Below are positions 22,506 to 34,609 of a stretch of DNA of 64,000 nucleotides, piece by piece; positions within the stretch are counted from its first letter, which is position 1; each line of letters starts with the position of its first letter. Source of the stretch: Syncephalis fuscata (lineage: Eukaryota > Zoopagomycota > Zoopagomycetes > Zoopagales > Piptocephalidaceae); NCBI GenBank assembly GCA_025786725.1, contig JAHLTZ010000002.1:806001-870000 (forward strand). The letters run 5' to 3'. The position numbers and the translations under genes are program-made. The notes under the pieces were generated by a model. It was not told the DNA's origin. It saw only the letters and a program-made list of their open reading frames with translations, and made no database searches.

Positions 22506-23871
22506 ATGAAGCTGTATCAGCTAGCACGGTTTGTACTGCCGCTAGTGCTGGCCAGCATAGCTAGTGTGACATTGAATTCGTCCCTGGCTGCACCTAATGG
22601 CAATAACACCGCGGGAAATACCCCTCAGCCTTCGGCAGCGAAGCGTGCTGTTGTTGCTTACTACGCCGATTGGACCACTGGTGTATTGCCACCAGAGAGT
22701 ATTCCATTCAAAAAGATTACTCACATTAACTATTGTAAGCAACGAATAACAATACTATTGTTTAAAGTAATTAACACATTTATTTTATTTAGCATTCGCC
22801 GTCTTAAAAGAAAATAACGAACCTTACTTTGAGACTGAGTGGATTCTGCCACGCGTAGTTAGGAGTGCTCATGCCGAAAATGTTAAGGTGCTGCTATCCA
22901 TTGGTGGCTGGACCGGCTCTCGTTGGTTCTCGCCCATGTCGGCTACTGCCCAAGGTCGTAATACTTTTATTACAAAAACATTATCGATTGTGGACCAGTT
23001 CTCGCTCGATGGCGTCGATATTGATTGGGAATACCCCGGGCGTCTTGGTATGATGTGTAACGTCTACAACGTGAATACCGATGCCGATAACTTCTACACG
23101 TTGCTTAATGAGCTGCGTGCTGCGTTGGACACCAAATATGGCAGGGGCAATAAGGAGATTACTCTTGCTGTACGCGTACAGCCATTCGACGTGACTGGCG
23201 GTCCTTTGAAGGATGTTAAGCGATATGGCGCGTCCCTTGACCGTATTAATATCATGGCCTATGATATCAATGGCTCGTGGAGCACAACAACTGGGCCCAA
23301 CGCACCATTTAACTATGATACACCTGGTAAAGGAGATCCATTTTCGGTCGTGCAATCGATTAAGGCGTGGACCGATGCCGGATTCCCTCGTGAAAAGATT
23401 ACACTTGGTCTTGGCTTCTATGGTCGCTCGGCCCGTGCCACCGTCGATATGACCCAAGGCAACGTAACTCAGTATGCGCCATTCGATAAAACAACCATTC
23501 CTCGTGGTGATCAAAACGATGCCCCATGGGGCGATCCATGTCCAGGCGCACCATGGGGCTACTCTGGCGTGTGGCAGTGGCGTAATCTACGCGCGCAAGG
23601 AGTGCTTACAACGCCCGAAACAGCCGGTGCTCCATGGGTTCGCTACTGGGATAATGTATCCAAAACGCCTTGGCTTTTCAACACTAACGATAAGACATTT
23701 ATCAGTTACGATGACCGCCGTTCGCTTGCCATTAAAACCGACTATGCTCGCTGCCAAGGCTTAGGTGGTGTTATGGTCTGGGCTCTCCATCAAGATAATG
23801 GTGAATTGCTCGATAGTGTCCAGTCGATTCACAGCCAAACTCGTTGCAATGGCTATATTGATGACGTATAA
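22506..23871 (+). CDS. Secreted GH18 chitinase
   Basis: Two exons (intron about 22734-22792, joining HINYS/FAVLK in phase). The signal peptide is MKLYQLARFVLPLVLASIAS with cleavage probably after SLAA. The GH18 hallmarks are the second-strand KVLLSIGGWTGS and the catalytic DGVDIDWEYPG (DxxDxDxE). Downstream are INIMAYDINGSW and the C-terminal LGGVMVWALHQDN. It hydrolyses beta-1,4 N-acetylglucosamine chains. It has no chitin-binding module, which is usual for fungal class V enzymes of about 435 residues. It may act in wall remodelling or in attack on chitinous hosts; sequence alone does not decide. Confidence 0.93.
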
Positions 23872-24400
23872 TGTTAATAATGATATGCTAGTTGTTAGTT
23901 ATGATTTTACAGCTTGTTTACCCAAACATAAATTGCAATGGTTTAGCTGAGCGTAATTGCACAGCCTTCCGTATACATTTATTTTAGTATATTCTATACC
24001 AAACTTTCTTGATTTTTGGTAAATGCAATAGTTATCAAATAAAGATATGAATATTAAGTAAAAATATCAGTACTTGTATTAATTAAAGCTTGTTAAACAT
24101 TTTATTAACAATTTGATGTAATTTGGTGGTCAAATGACTAACATTTAATAGCACCCAATCTATCGAACATGATGATGGGCGGTGAGTGACATCAATCATC
24201 AAATACTCATCATCATAGATTCATTGTCCATCCATCATTTTATAATTTGCTAATCACATTCTACTTAGTAGTCTGCTAGTTGTGATATATAAAAACGACA
24301 GTTATTGTGTTCTATTAAACGGTTTATTACAGACTGTGATAAAAATACTGATCAGGCGTTAGTACAACTGTATTGGCTTATTGCGCTATTTAAAATATAA
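23872..24400. other. Intergenic region
   Basis: AT-rich sequence downstream of the chitinase. Nothing recognised. Confidence 0.4.
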
Positions 24401-24407
24401 TAGAAAG

Positions 24408-24790
24408 GTATGTAGCCTATCCTAATACCAAAAAGCAGCCTCAGTCGCATATTGCGTCGGCGCCTTCAGCGAAGGTGGCGTATTGATCTTCCTCAGACGC
24501 GAGAGTCGTTAAGGCCATAGGCTGTCCCGTTGCCAGAACGACAACGGTGCAGCGGCACAAAACAAGCAGTAGAGCGTAGAGGAGTTGTACACTTATACAA
24601 CAAACGAGTAAGTATGTGGTGTAAAAGATTTATTGAAGAAAGAGTGAAGAAAAAACGCAAAAACCAAAAGCTGGCGATTAAAAAGGCAGGGGCTGTCGTA
24701 AATGTTGCACGCGCATATTCAATTGGATGATTGGTCTGGCCTTTTACAGTCCAATCCCACTAGAGATTAGTGTGCCATAAAGGGACGCGC
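24408..24790 (+). other. GC-rich, hairpin-dense segment upstream of U2 (candidate structured RNA)
   Basis: The base composition is clearly richer in G+C than the flanks. Hairpins visible by eye include CGCA-TAT-TGCG (about 24452), CCTTC-AGC-GAAGG (about 24472), CCGTTG...CAACGG (about 24529), GTTGTA...TACAAC (about 24585), and two adjacent ones at 24730-24755 and about 24757-24773 (CACTA...TAGTG). The segment opens with a GTATGT...CTAATACC...AG that resembles an intron. A 66-codon ORF starting at 24530 is basic and has no recognisable motif. I cannot assign an RNA class; the strand is inferred from U2. Confidence 0.3.
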
Positions 24791-24816
24791 GTAACGGCAG
24801 CCGATAGAGCAGGGTA

Positions 24817-25003
24817 ATCCTCTCTAGCCATTGGCTTAGATCAAGTGTAGTATCTGTTCTTATCAGTTTGATTGCTGATATCTCTCCAACGGAGAGAAGT
24901 AATCAGACCGATTTTTGGGAAGGTCGGCAGTTGCAGTTGCTTGCAACGGACTGTCGGACGGTGCGCCGGTCTTTTCACCTTCGACCGTGTGCGCCGAACC
25001 GCC
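24817..25003 (+). ncRNA. U2 spliceosomal snRNA
   Basis: The 5' part contains GGCTTAGATCAAGTGTAGTA followed by TCTGTTCTTATCAG, the near-invariant U2 region that holds the branch-point recognition element GTAGTA and the U6-pairing bases. Stem-loop IIa (TATCAG...CTGATA) and IIb (TCTCTCC-AAC-GGAGAGA) follow, then the Sm site GATTTTTGG (about 24910) and 3' stem-loops III and IV, ending in the GC-rich GTGCGCC repeat and a T run at about 25004. The length of about 187 nt equals metazoan U2 rather than the enlarged yeast form. It pairs with intron branch sites in the spliceosome, fitting the CTAAT/CTAAC-like branch sites in this window. Confidence 0.95.
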
Positions 25004-25579
25004 TTTTTATTCTAATAAAAAAAATACAAATACAAGCAAGCTATTGTTATTAAGTAAACATTGTTTATGTGGTATTGCATTGCTTTAGGTTTTATAGTAA
25101 TTAGAATAAATAAAATACAGTTTCAATAGTACGTCATTGCCAAGTTTATAGCAATTAGTACATCAAGTGACGCTGCATATAGAGTTTAAATATTAATTTG
25201 CTTTATTGGATTACAAATAGTACGAGTTAATCTAGCACTTGTTCAGAATAGTGTATAATGGTGCATATCAAATATTTTATTGTATAAATCTACGAACAAT
25301 CAGCTATGCATTAGCACGATTTCTATTTTTGTAATGTTAGTTACATTTTGCACACATTGTTGTTATATTCGTGTTTGTCAAAGCAACAATAAATATTAAA
25401 CTGTATTATATGTTTATATTGTGCCTTTGCAATATCTGTTGATGAAAACTAAATCAGGGTAAACAGGTGAACTTGTTGATTGTTCTATAAATAATTGAAC
25501 AATCACAAAAAACTAAACAGGAAATTATTCTTTGTTTTAATTTAACTAGACATTATACACCTCTGTTCAAAGTTTTCGA
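25004..25579. other. Intergenic region
   Basis: AT-rich. It begins with the T run and TTATTCTAATAAAA just after U2, probably the snRNA 3'-end region. No gene is recognised. Confidence 0.4.
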
Positions 25580-25682
25580 TATGTATATATTCAATGGTGA
25601 TATTAAAGTATTATTTCTTCATTTCTTCATTTTAGCCTACTTCTGTTTACTTTTGCATTTCTACTAGCATGAAGCTTTCAAC

Positions 25683-27666
25683 TTGTTTGCGTTTTTTGTT
25701 TTTATATTTGGACTACTTTTAACCAAATTCAGCATTACCAAAGGAGAACTGACTGTATTCTACGATGAAAACAAATCTATTACTCTTCCAACATACGATT
25801 ACTTTTTTTACTCACAGCCGTACTATAAATATGAAGGCGTAAGTATATTTTGGCCATGGGTAAAAAACTCAACCAACTGCACCTTGGAACGGCCTGAAAT
25901 AGTCATCGGATCTAATGCTGCGACTCTCGAAGCCATAAATACACTTGATAACATGACCGTCACTACAACAATAGGCGATTCCTACAACTCTGGATGTATT
26001 ACAATCGCTCAAGCAAGTAAATAAACAAAACAGCCAATGTTGTCTAATCAACTGTATATCTAGATTGGTCTGGCAGTTGAGCAACTTTCACGCCAACTTG
26101 TAGAACAAAAACTGCCACCAATAAAGCTAATAATTATGATGGCATTACTTGTTTCATTGGAAGTAAATAATACCATACCATATTGGGGACTAAACGCGCC
26201 TTGGTATGCCACAAGCTCTCCTTTCAAAATACCTGATGGGCCACCCTCCATTGATATCGCTTTATTGGACGACAAAGTATTACCAAAAATAGTTGATATT
26301 ATTAGAGAAGAGCTAGTCTTTGCTTTTCAAATTGAAGAAGGTAATATGCAGACATTTATTGTTTGAAAAATATTAAATATCGACTATAGAGCCTGGACCA
26401 TGGAATGAACTGTTTCTTTCAACTGGATATACTGCTTTTCGCTGGATTTGCTTTGTTCTGGTACTGTTAAACATAGACAAGCTGACTTATGCTTATTATT
26501 TATTGTGTATTATAGGTTCTCTGTGTATTTATATATGCATATGCACGTGTGGCCATGCTGATAAAATATGCTTCTATTGCTAAAAATCTACAATTGGTAG
26601 CATTTATATTCGGCTCTTTATCTTGTATTTGTAAGAGTATTTGCTGTTTAGCAATGCACAAATTAACTTTTTATATAGTATTTTTGGTTTATATAGACTT
26701 CCATTAGAAACATATAAAAGTACCATGCTCGATGGGGTTGCAGAAATATTATTTGCCATTTCTTTTGATGTATTCCTTTTGCATTGGTAAGACATTGTAT
26801 GTAACTAAGCACACTAGCTCATCATTCAATTCAAGGTCTTTTTGTAGTAAAAGGCATTTTTCCAAAGTCTTTCTTATATTCTTTCGAATTGCGGTGGGTT
26901 TAGTTTTTTTGATGGAAATTGCGACGTTTACCTTGATAATGCTTATGGTCAATGGTCTAATTGAAACCATTAATGGCAAAATATTTGCCATGTTTGATGA
27001 TTATATAACTTTCATAACACCAATCATAAGCGCTATCATTTTTGGAGTTTTTAGTAAGTATAATCAATTCTGGCAACTAGTATACTAATGGTTTAAATTA
27101 ATAGCTATCTGGTTTACCAAAAGTGCGTATCAATTAAGAAAACATCCCAAAGCATGGCCTCGTTTTATTCAGGTACTTTACCATGTATCGTATGCTAGCA
27201 AACCTCTAATCAACCTACATGGTAGCTGATAGCATTTTCAGTATTGGGGTTAGTCATTTATTTGATCAAGACGTCACTAAAGGCCATCAGCAAGTATAAT
27301 GATCATTATTCAATTGAGAAATCTATCAAAGATGTTCTAATTTCCAAGGCCACAAACGAGATTATATTTGTTCTTTATGCATTTGCATGTATGGCGGTTC
27401 TTGGTGTATACTGGCCTAAACCTGACAATGCAACAATAACAGCAGTGGCACACACACCACTTGCTGGCCTGACTACTATTGGATATGAGACAACTATGAA
27501 TGACATGGATACAAAGCCAGTCAACAATATTCTCCTACTAGCTAAACGTAACAAGCGACCGCGTAGTATTATTTTATCAGAAACTATTACAGTCGAAACA
27601 ATAACTAAATCAGCTACATCAACCATGCCAAGCTCATACCTAGATGTTTCTATTGTAAATAAATAA
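25683..27666 (+). CDS. Putative receptor with secreted ectodomain and seven transmembrane helices
   Basis: Coordinates start at the first base of the open segment, not at a proven start codon. The N-terminal hydrophobic segment (FFVFIFGLLLTKFSITKG) looks like a signal peptide. About 200 ectodomain residues contain several N-glycosylation sequons and a GLNAPWYATSSPF segment. Helices follow: AFRWICFVLVLCVFIYAY, LVAFIFGSLSCI, EILFAISFDVFLLHW, FRIAVGLVFLMEIATF, FITPIISAIIFGVF, IAFSVLGLVIYLI and IIFVLYAFACMAVLGVYW. The tail is about 100 residues. At least seven introns are in phase. Two problems remain: the ATG at 25669 is out of frame, and the junction near 26630-26700 does not close. The family is unrecognised. 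Confidence 0.55.
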
Positions 27667-28308
27667 AGAAACTTTGCACATCTAAATTTACTAAATAGTT
27701 ATCAAATCTACAGATTTATTCTGAATCTCACAGTTAGTTACATAGATACTGTTTATTGTTACTGTAAATATAAACTGCCGCGTAGTAAAAGTACTTGTTT
27801 GACAATTTATTTGGGCAGCAATGGTTTATAATCCAATCATATTAATACGAATTTATATATGGACTGTGAGCTTTTTGTTCTAGCAACGCTATATGAATAC
27901 AATACTAATCAACAATCTTGTACCATATACAAGTATCAGCCAGTATTGCAGCACCATTGAACCTTTAAAAATCGGGGAATAATTGCTTATATCCGATTTG
28001 TAGGTAATGTCTATAGATAATAGTCGCAAATAGCTGTTTTGTCAACTTTCTATTTTATTAGATTGAGCTTATAATGCATTTTATCCAGACGTTAGTGAAT
28101 CTAAACCACATCGTTTAATATCAATATATTTACATTTTATAAGGGCTATCATATAAAATTGTGCTATTTAATTGTTGATTTATCATATTTTGGGTTAAGC
28201 AAGATGTAATATAAAGATGTACACCCATGTTAAAAAATAGTAAAAAATATACGTTAGATACAGTGTAGTAAAAGTTATAAATGCTTGTGATAATAATGAT
28301 AAAATACG
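27667..28308. other. Convergent intergenic region
   Basis: About 640 bp of AT-rich sequence between the 3' ends of the 7-TM gene and the HbrB-like gene. Nothing recognised. Confidence 0.4.
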
Positions 28309-30172
28309 TTAAACATATGCTGTTGCTGGTTGAGGCAATTCTCTAGTGTTAACAGAGCGCCATTGCGCTATTAGACGTCTCCAAATGGCAACCATGTCTG
28401 GCCCATGAGGCGAGTGTCGCGACGCATTTAATAATAAACCGCACATTTGTATAAGACTGGCAGCATCCTGTTTACGTCGGTTGCTATCCTCGCTTTGTAT
28501 CAGTGCGAAAGCAACTGGTAAATAAAAATTAGCATGTGTATCGACAGCTTAATAATAATAATAATCGACATGCTTACCTTCAATTTCTGCTGCCAATGGA
28601 TAAATATCTGATCTCTAAATTTAGATAATAACAAATCACGCATGGGGATGTGACGCAATCCACGAAAAGCGGCACACAGATAGGTTATGATTTGAGAGTG
28701 GAAACGACGCCATAACTTTGCCATTTCCGCTAATAAGGCATAGCCGCTTAATCCAACAACACGGGGATAGAGTGCGTACATGCCAGCATCTAGAAATGTA
28801 TCCAGACTGCTTTTTATATTTTCCGGAAGCTTTCTTCCAATACAGCGTCTAATTGGCGTGATTAGTATTTTGTATAATCACGTAGATGTACTTACTTTAT
28901 AACAATTGCAACGTCTTCTAAACAAGCGCTTACATGCTGCTCGTTAAACAGTGCCAAAAGTCGAATAAACACTTCCTGCCATTCATCTGGTGCACCATAT
29001 TCTTTATTGGCAGCAATAATCTCTTGAACCAAACTGTCGCCATCTAACGAGTAGCCCGATTGTGTAGGCACTGAATCCGAATGACCATCTTCGTAATCCT
29101 CATCAGTATCGTTAATCAATATAATGTCGTGTGCAGTTTTTCGTTTTGCTTGATACGATGCTTTGTTTGTGTCTTCTTCCAAATCACTCATGCTAAATGG
29201 ACCCGGTGAGTGATAGCCTTGGTCCGGGGTTGCTACAGAATGGTTGGCCTCTGAGCAAGGCGAATGGGGCGTAGGGCTATTTAGGCGTAATATGGACAGA
29301 GAAGATGCGCAACGCTGCAAGTAAAGCTGTAGATTAGGCACGCTAATGGCCGGTTTGGGTCCACGCGGTTTTTCAAGATGTACTGGCGAGTGCTGTTCCG
29401 ACGAGCGTCGGAGCCAATGCTGCTGCTGCTGCTGTTGTTGTTGATGTGTGCTATAAGGACTAAGTAAATCCGTGGTTTTGCGACCACGTTCGACATGCGG
29501 TAGCGATGAGGTGCGTGGTCGATAATCGTAGAGCGAATTCAGCGGACTGGATTTAAACCAGCCAAATGCACCCATAGCTTCGCCAACATTGTCTATTATT
29601 GAGTCGTGCTGCATTTTGCCAGTCGTATCAACGCGTAGGCTGGGCTTTGATCGTTTTTTACCCGTCTTTTTTGTACGATCGTTTGATCCAGAGTTTAGCG
29701 AGAAAAACGAGCCTCGTGGTCGTAAAAAACGAAAGCCGCTTCGGGATGGCGGAGGGCTTTCGATTGTTATTGAGGCTGAACAGCTGTGTATAGCGGGGCC
29801 GACTGCTTCGTCGTCGATCGAGCTTGATAACGACACCGTATCCATATCTTTGGACAACCCATCTGATAGCTGATATCCACGTCCTGTTACGTGGTGGGAT
29901 GACCAGCCAACGGGGCCGGACAAATAGCGACATCGTTCGTCTAGCAGTAAACTGCCAGCAATGGCATCGACCGCAAACGACTCATTTTCAGTGCTCGATA
30001 GATCGACTGAGCGACGGTGAGGAAACTCAATAGGCTGCTCATCGATAACGGTACCTTCTGGCACAGGTTCTACATAGTCATAGTCATACAAAAAACTAAA
30101 AACATTATCTACATGGTTGGACGAGCGCAGACCAGTTTTTTCCCCCGAGGACATAAACTTGGACAGCGGCAT
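28309..30172 (-). CDS. HbrB/PRR5/Bit61-like TORC2 subunit, paralogue 1
   Basis: The first exon (30172-28896) encodes a long low-complexity region of about 370 residues with a polyQ tract (about 29430-29455). The HbrB domain then begins EWQEVFIRLLALFNEQHVSACLEDVAIVIK. It continues in the next exons with LDTFLDAGMYALYP, WRRFHSQIITYLCAAF, RDLLLSKFRDQIF and a last helix with AASLIQMCGLLLNA. The layout matches the HbrB-like family (Bit61/Bit2 in yeast, PRR5/Protor in animals), accessory TORC2 subunits. Introns are in phase. A second gene of the same family lies 4.4 kb away on the other strand. Confidence 0.8.
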
Positions 30173-30551
30173 AGTGGATGGTATATTTACTAACGAAATT
30201 AAATCTACGGGTGCAGGAGCGAAGTTGTTACAAAAACTACAAACGTATATGAACAGAGTATGTATTATTTGTTATTATGATGTATTATTATTATTGCTAG
30301 TGCTATTTGACAGACAAAAGGAGGAATAGGGAAACAAAAGGATGGTAGAGGCAGGGCAAGTCGGTGCATGCACGCACGCATGGCCAATATGTACTTCAAG
30401 TATTTGTGGCCGTGCCGACTCGTTAGCCGTGCGTGTGTCTATGTGCATGTCGCGTGGTGTTATCCACACAAGTATTGGGCATTGCATAATGGGATAAAAA
30501 TAAACCACACTGGTTCTATAGAGTTCATTTTCACGTTTTCTTTTTTTTATT
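30173..30551. promoter_or_regulatory. Divergent promoter region, HbrB paralogue 1 / ataxin-10
   Basis: A 379-bp gap between divergent start codons. It contains runs of ATTATT and, just before the ataxin-10 ATG, a T-rich leader (about 30535-30551). Confidence 0.4.
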
Positions 30552-32501
30552 ATGGCACTAACGACGTCCAGTGTGGAATTGACCACTACTTTAGAGGAGC
30601 AAGTGTTGGCGCCTCTACGTGCTAATGCAGTAGCCAATGACGGCGTGGTGGCCACGTCTATCGGACAGTTGCCAGTCAGCACGCTACATTAAGGTAATTA
30701 TCAATAGGTTTGCTTTATTGTTTATTGGTATATCTATTTGTTGGTAATTAATACGCTATAAAGAAACCTGTTAATAGAAGACCAAACACTGTGGGGACTA
30801 CTCTGTTCATTAACAGAACTATTACGCGAACAGTGGCTTATGGATTGTAGTGTATTGGTGCTATCAACAACGGCTACTCTACGTCTACTACGGAATCTTA
30901 TGCCTAACGCGCCCCAGAACCAACTTGCAGCCATGTAAGTAGTTTGTAAAAGTGTTGCAAATATATTTAATAACAATTATAGGCAATATCGGTTACACGA
31001 ATTACCAATTGCTGTTTTAATGACTGAGCCAACAACTATTCAAAAAAGTCTAGACTCTAGTTCAAGTAAGTCAATCGATTTAGTTTAAACCTTATTTAAT
31101 CAATAAAAGTCCAAATGGCTATTCGTATGGCTACACAGACATTATGTAATTTAGTGGCCAATAATGAATTGGCTGCATCGCAGCTATGGGACGAATATTT
31201 GATCAAAGATGATGATACGTTTAGGTATTTAATTATAATAGGATCAATTGACATCATATCTAAATAGCTACTAGATCTATAATACATACAGAAGATGCAC
31301 CCACTCAAACTGCTTTCCTCGTGTTTATTGTTAATTCCTGTAAATATAGTAAAAGCACAAGGTATGCTGTACATCAAATACAATAACTGTATTTACTTAA
31401 TGCTGGCAACTAGTCGATGGATAACAACGAATTTAATATGGTTATTGGGCGACATATATTCGTGGGCTGATAATTTACATAAAAATGAATTGAATGATGA
31501 TTTTGAATTATTACACAGTATTACATTGATTTTAATGGAACATCAATTATTACCATTATTATTAGAAACATTATATCAGCCACAAAATGTGTAAGTATTT
31601 GACTAATAATTAATTATTTAATATTTCTAATCAATATTGTAGTGCTCGTTGGTTAACATCGCCATTGGCTATTATTCTCAATTTGTCGATGGTCATTTAA
31701 ATAACGATGCTTCTTATTTACTCAAAAATGAAACGATAGAAATGATCAATTCTATCTATAGACAAATAGCGCAATGGTCTATTAATACGCTAAAATCTAA
31801 TTCGGCTTCTATCGAGTCTAAAACAAGTTCAACTTCTTCTATGCCAGTCATGTCATTTGATGATCATTGCACCTGTCTACTGCTTTTATTACAAATATTG
31901 ATTCACCAATCACTTGTACAACAAGAGAATATAAGCCGACTTGAACAACTGTTATCTTGCACTGTTGGTAGGATATATATACTTTGATATATAGTTATGC
32001 TAATATTGTTATAATAGAATTGCTAGCTGTTACTGAACGGGCAATTCCACGTACCACAGCTGTATCAAACAACACAGCCACTTCACCTACAAATCTAGCC
32101 TCAGTTAACCTTGATGGTTTTAACTGTGTTAAACGAGATACTGTACGACTTTTAGGCAATTTAGCCCATCAACAACCAACAGTTCAAGACCAGGTTAGTT
32201 GCAATGAAAGAAAGGATATTTAAACCATAATAACACTAATAATAACAACATTTAGATAAGAGAATTAGGTGGATTAGCCTTAGTATTAGGGCAATGTTCT
32301 ATCGATGATCGTAATCCATTTGTACGAGAATATGCTATTATGGCCATTCGATGCTTGTTAGAAGGTAATGATACAAATCAATATTTAGTGGCTCAAATGG
32401 CACCGATAGCCGCATCACAACATCCGGCACTGGCTGAAGCCGGATTCAAAGTAGCGCTTGATGATAATGGCAAGCCTCAATTACAAAAGTTGGAACGCTA
32501 A
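30552..32501 (+). CDS. Ataxin-10 homologue (armadillo-like), with an in-frame TAA in exon 1
   Basis: A gene of about nine exons. The conserved C-terminal ataxin-10 domain reads LGGLALVLGQCSIDDRNPFVREYAIMAIR, then LLEGNDTNQYLVAQM. Upstream exons form helical repeats (LWGLLCSLTELLREQW, LCNLVANNELAASQL, TAFLVFIVNSCKYSKSTR). Family members include Ctr86 in yeasts; roles in cytokinesis and septation are reported for the family. Exon 1 (MALTTSSVELTTTLEEQ...) is followed by TAA at 30690-30692, four bases before a GTAATT donor, and the next exon needs exactly this phase. The stop may be a mutation, an error or evidence for another first exon. Confidence 0.78.
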
Positions 32502-32540
32502 ACCTGTTGATTTATTAATTCATTGGATAGAAATAAAGAT

Positions 32541-34034
32541 CTATTCCGTTTTCTGTAGTTTACGCTGCTTTTCACGATATTCTATGGCTCTAATCATATT
32601 CAATTAATAATCTAGCATGGTTTAAAAATAAATAACTTACGTATACCAAGCACCTATTAATTAAAGTAATCGATTAAGCATGATATGTATCAATGACGGA
32701 TTAATTAATCTATTACAATGATCTACTTACCGCCAGCCAATGTAATAAAAATACCTAGCGCATTCATTCCGGTGATAGTCAGGTTGAACAAAAATACGGC
32801 CATAACAATTGATAATACTTGTTTTACGTTGCCTAAACCATTAAATATAAGATCATTGCTGTATTTAAAAAACAATACTACCTACCGGCTACCGTCATAG
32901 TAAGAGCTGATGTTTTCTTATTAGCCGTAAAGCTAACAACATTCAACAAGAATGCAATAATGCCGTTGACCGATAGTGCAATAGCCACTTGCCAATTCAA
33001 TTCTGTTGCTATAAATTTAGTCAAAGCAACCGATTCACCGGTAATGTAGGCGTAGACAACCGTTTGAATACAGGCCAATGGTGACATACGCAACAATAAA
33101 TCAAGAGGATGCAGCTGCAATTTACCAACTTGTACACGATTAGTGACAATCGTTTTTACAGCCGCCAGAACGGCACCCAACACCGTTAAGAAGAAACCTA
33201 TACAACAAATTAGCTATATATTGACTTGCTATTCATTCTATTTACCAAGTGCAGTGTAGCTGTATTCACCAAAAGTAGCCAATGAGATACCTATAATCAA
33301 CTATAAATAGGGTAAATACTGCATTAATACCACTACATTTAACTACACTTACTGGTAAAAGTGATAAAAAGGTCATGGCTGAATAAGTGCGGCCTAGGAA
33401 CCACCATGAAAGAGCCACGGTAAATACTGGAGTCATAGCCCGTACTACTTGGTGAAACTAGTTATATATACATTTCATTTAGCTATAATAGCTAATTGGG
33501 CGGTTAGCACTATTACTTACTGGTACAGTCACCATGTGTCTATATAATCAATAATCAGCACCAGTAATAAGGGTATCAATAGCTTACTTACAAAGATACA
33601 TTACTAATAGCAATATTCAACGTATAAAGAATCGAAAACATGACCATAACCGAATATTCTTGTGTAGTAAGCTTGGCTGGTTTAAATACACCAGTTTGTG
33701 CAAGTAGCCATGCACCCAGTGTACCGAAAAAGGCATGGATTCCCGTCAATGTCCATGGAAAGCCAAATCGTAAGTTTTGTAGTACCGCCTTGTTATATAG
33801 AGTCAAGGTAAGATTAAAGAAAAAATAGCAAGCTAGCCAAGTATAGGAGTGATCGGTTGCTGTTGTACTAGCCGTTGTACTATGAGTAGTATCAACTGTC
33901 GGAGTTTCGTTCTTTAGCGGTGCTACCTTGGACGACGACGACAACGACGATGAATCTAGACTAGTAGACGCAACATCTTTCTCTGATTCATTGGTGTCCT
34001 TTCCACGTCGACGAGTTGAGGCTCTTGTTTGCAT
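32541..34034 (-). CDS. Nucleotide-sugar / triose-phosphate-type transporter (DMT superfamily)
   Basis: The N-terminus is a basic, Ser-rich cytosolic region of about 65 residues. It is followed by YTWLACYFFFNLTLTLYNKAVL, the opening of TPT-family transporters, and a helix with FPWTLTGIHAFFGTLGAW. Later exons give FHQVVRAMTPVFTV, LIIGISLATFGEY, FFLTVLGAVLAAVKTIVTNR, SFTANKKTSALTMTVAG and NVKQVLSIVMAVFLF, all typical of the family. The C-terminus is short and charged. About eight exons with short introns. It is likely Golgi or ER, exchanging a nucleotide sugar or phosphorylated metabolite; substrate cannot be inferred. The stop lies 40 bp from the ataxin-10 stop. Confidence 0.88.
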
Positions 34035-34609
34035 GATAATAACAGAAATAGGACCTGTATAGTTGTAATAATAGCAATAACGATAGCAACAGTAAAGTGT
34101 GATAGCAACAATAGTAATACTAGTGTTTGGCTATAGAATAAGGCGCCACACATTCCGATTTAAATATTCCAAACGCCGAAAAGTACCACAGGTTTCATTT
34201 ACACTGACATGTGTTATGACAAAACAACACTATTTACAGTCTCATTTAAAGCTTTTTCTTTTCATTTGTGTGTGTGTATTTCACTCTACTTTTATTGCAC
34301 CACATACCGAGGCTGGCTACAAATATTGCCGCTTCTTTTCTTCTTTCATTCCATTATTTTGGTTACGCACACAAACACATATACCACTTACTGTGGGTTC
34401 ACTTATATCTTTTGACTTATTAGCACTTTTATTTTAACTACTATTTACTATTATTGTTATTACTGCGTTCTTCTGGTGCTGCGCCGGTACGCTGTTCCAT
34501 TTCTACCTACGCACACACACACACACCTATAACAACACAACACATCCCCACTTAGTACCCCTTCTTGTTTTCACCCTTATTCTCTTGCTGTTCGGTATTA
34601 CTCATCGTG
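34035..34609. promoter_or_regulatory. Divergent upstream region, transporter / HbrB paralogue 2
   Basis: About 575 bp. It contains a TG-rich tract (about 34266-34278), a CA tract (about 34509-34526) and a pyrimidine-rich stretch just before the HbrB start. Confidence 0.45.

Noticed and set aside
22981-23514. 177-aa minus-strand ORF inside the chitinase
   Set aside because: It is antisense to the GH18 catalytic region with no motif of its own.
24730-24755. U5 snRNA, suggested by a hairpin with GCCTTTTAC in the loop
   Set aside because: There is no AT5-6G Sm site or 3' stem at the expected distance. The next element is another perfect hairpin, so the loop match alone is not enough.
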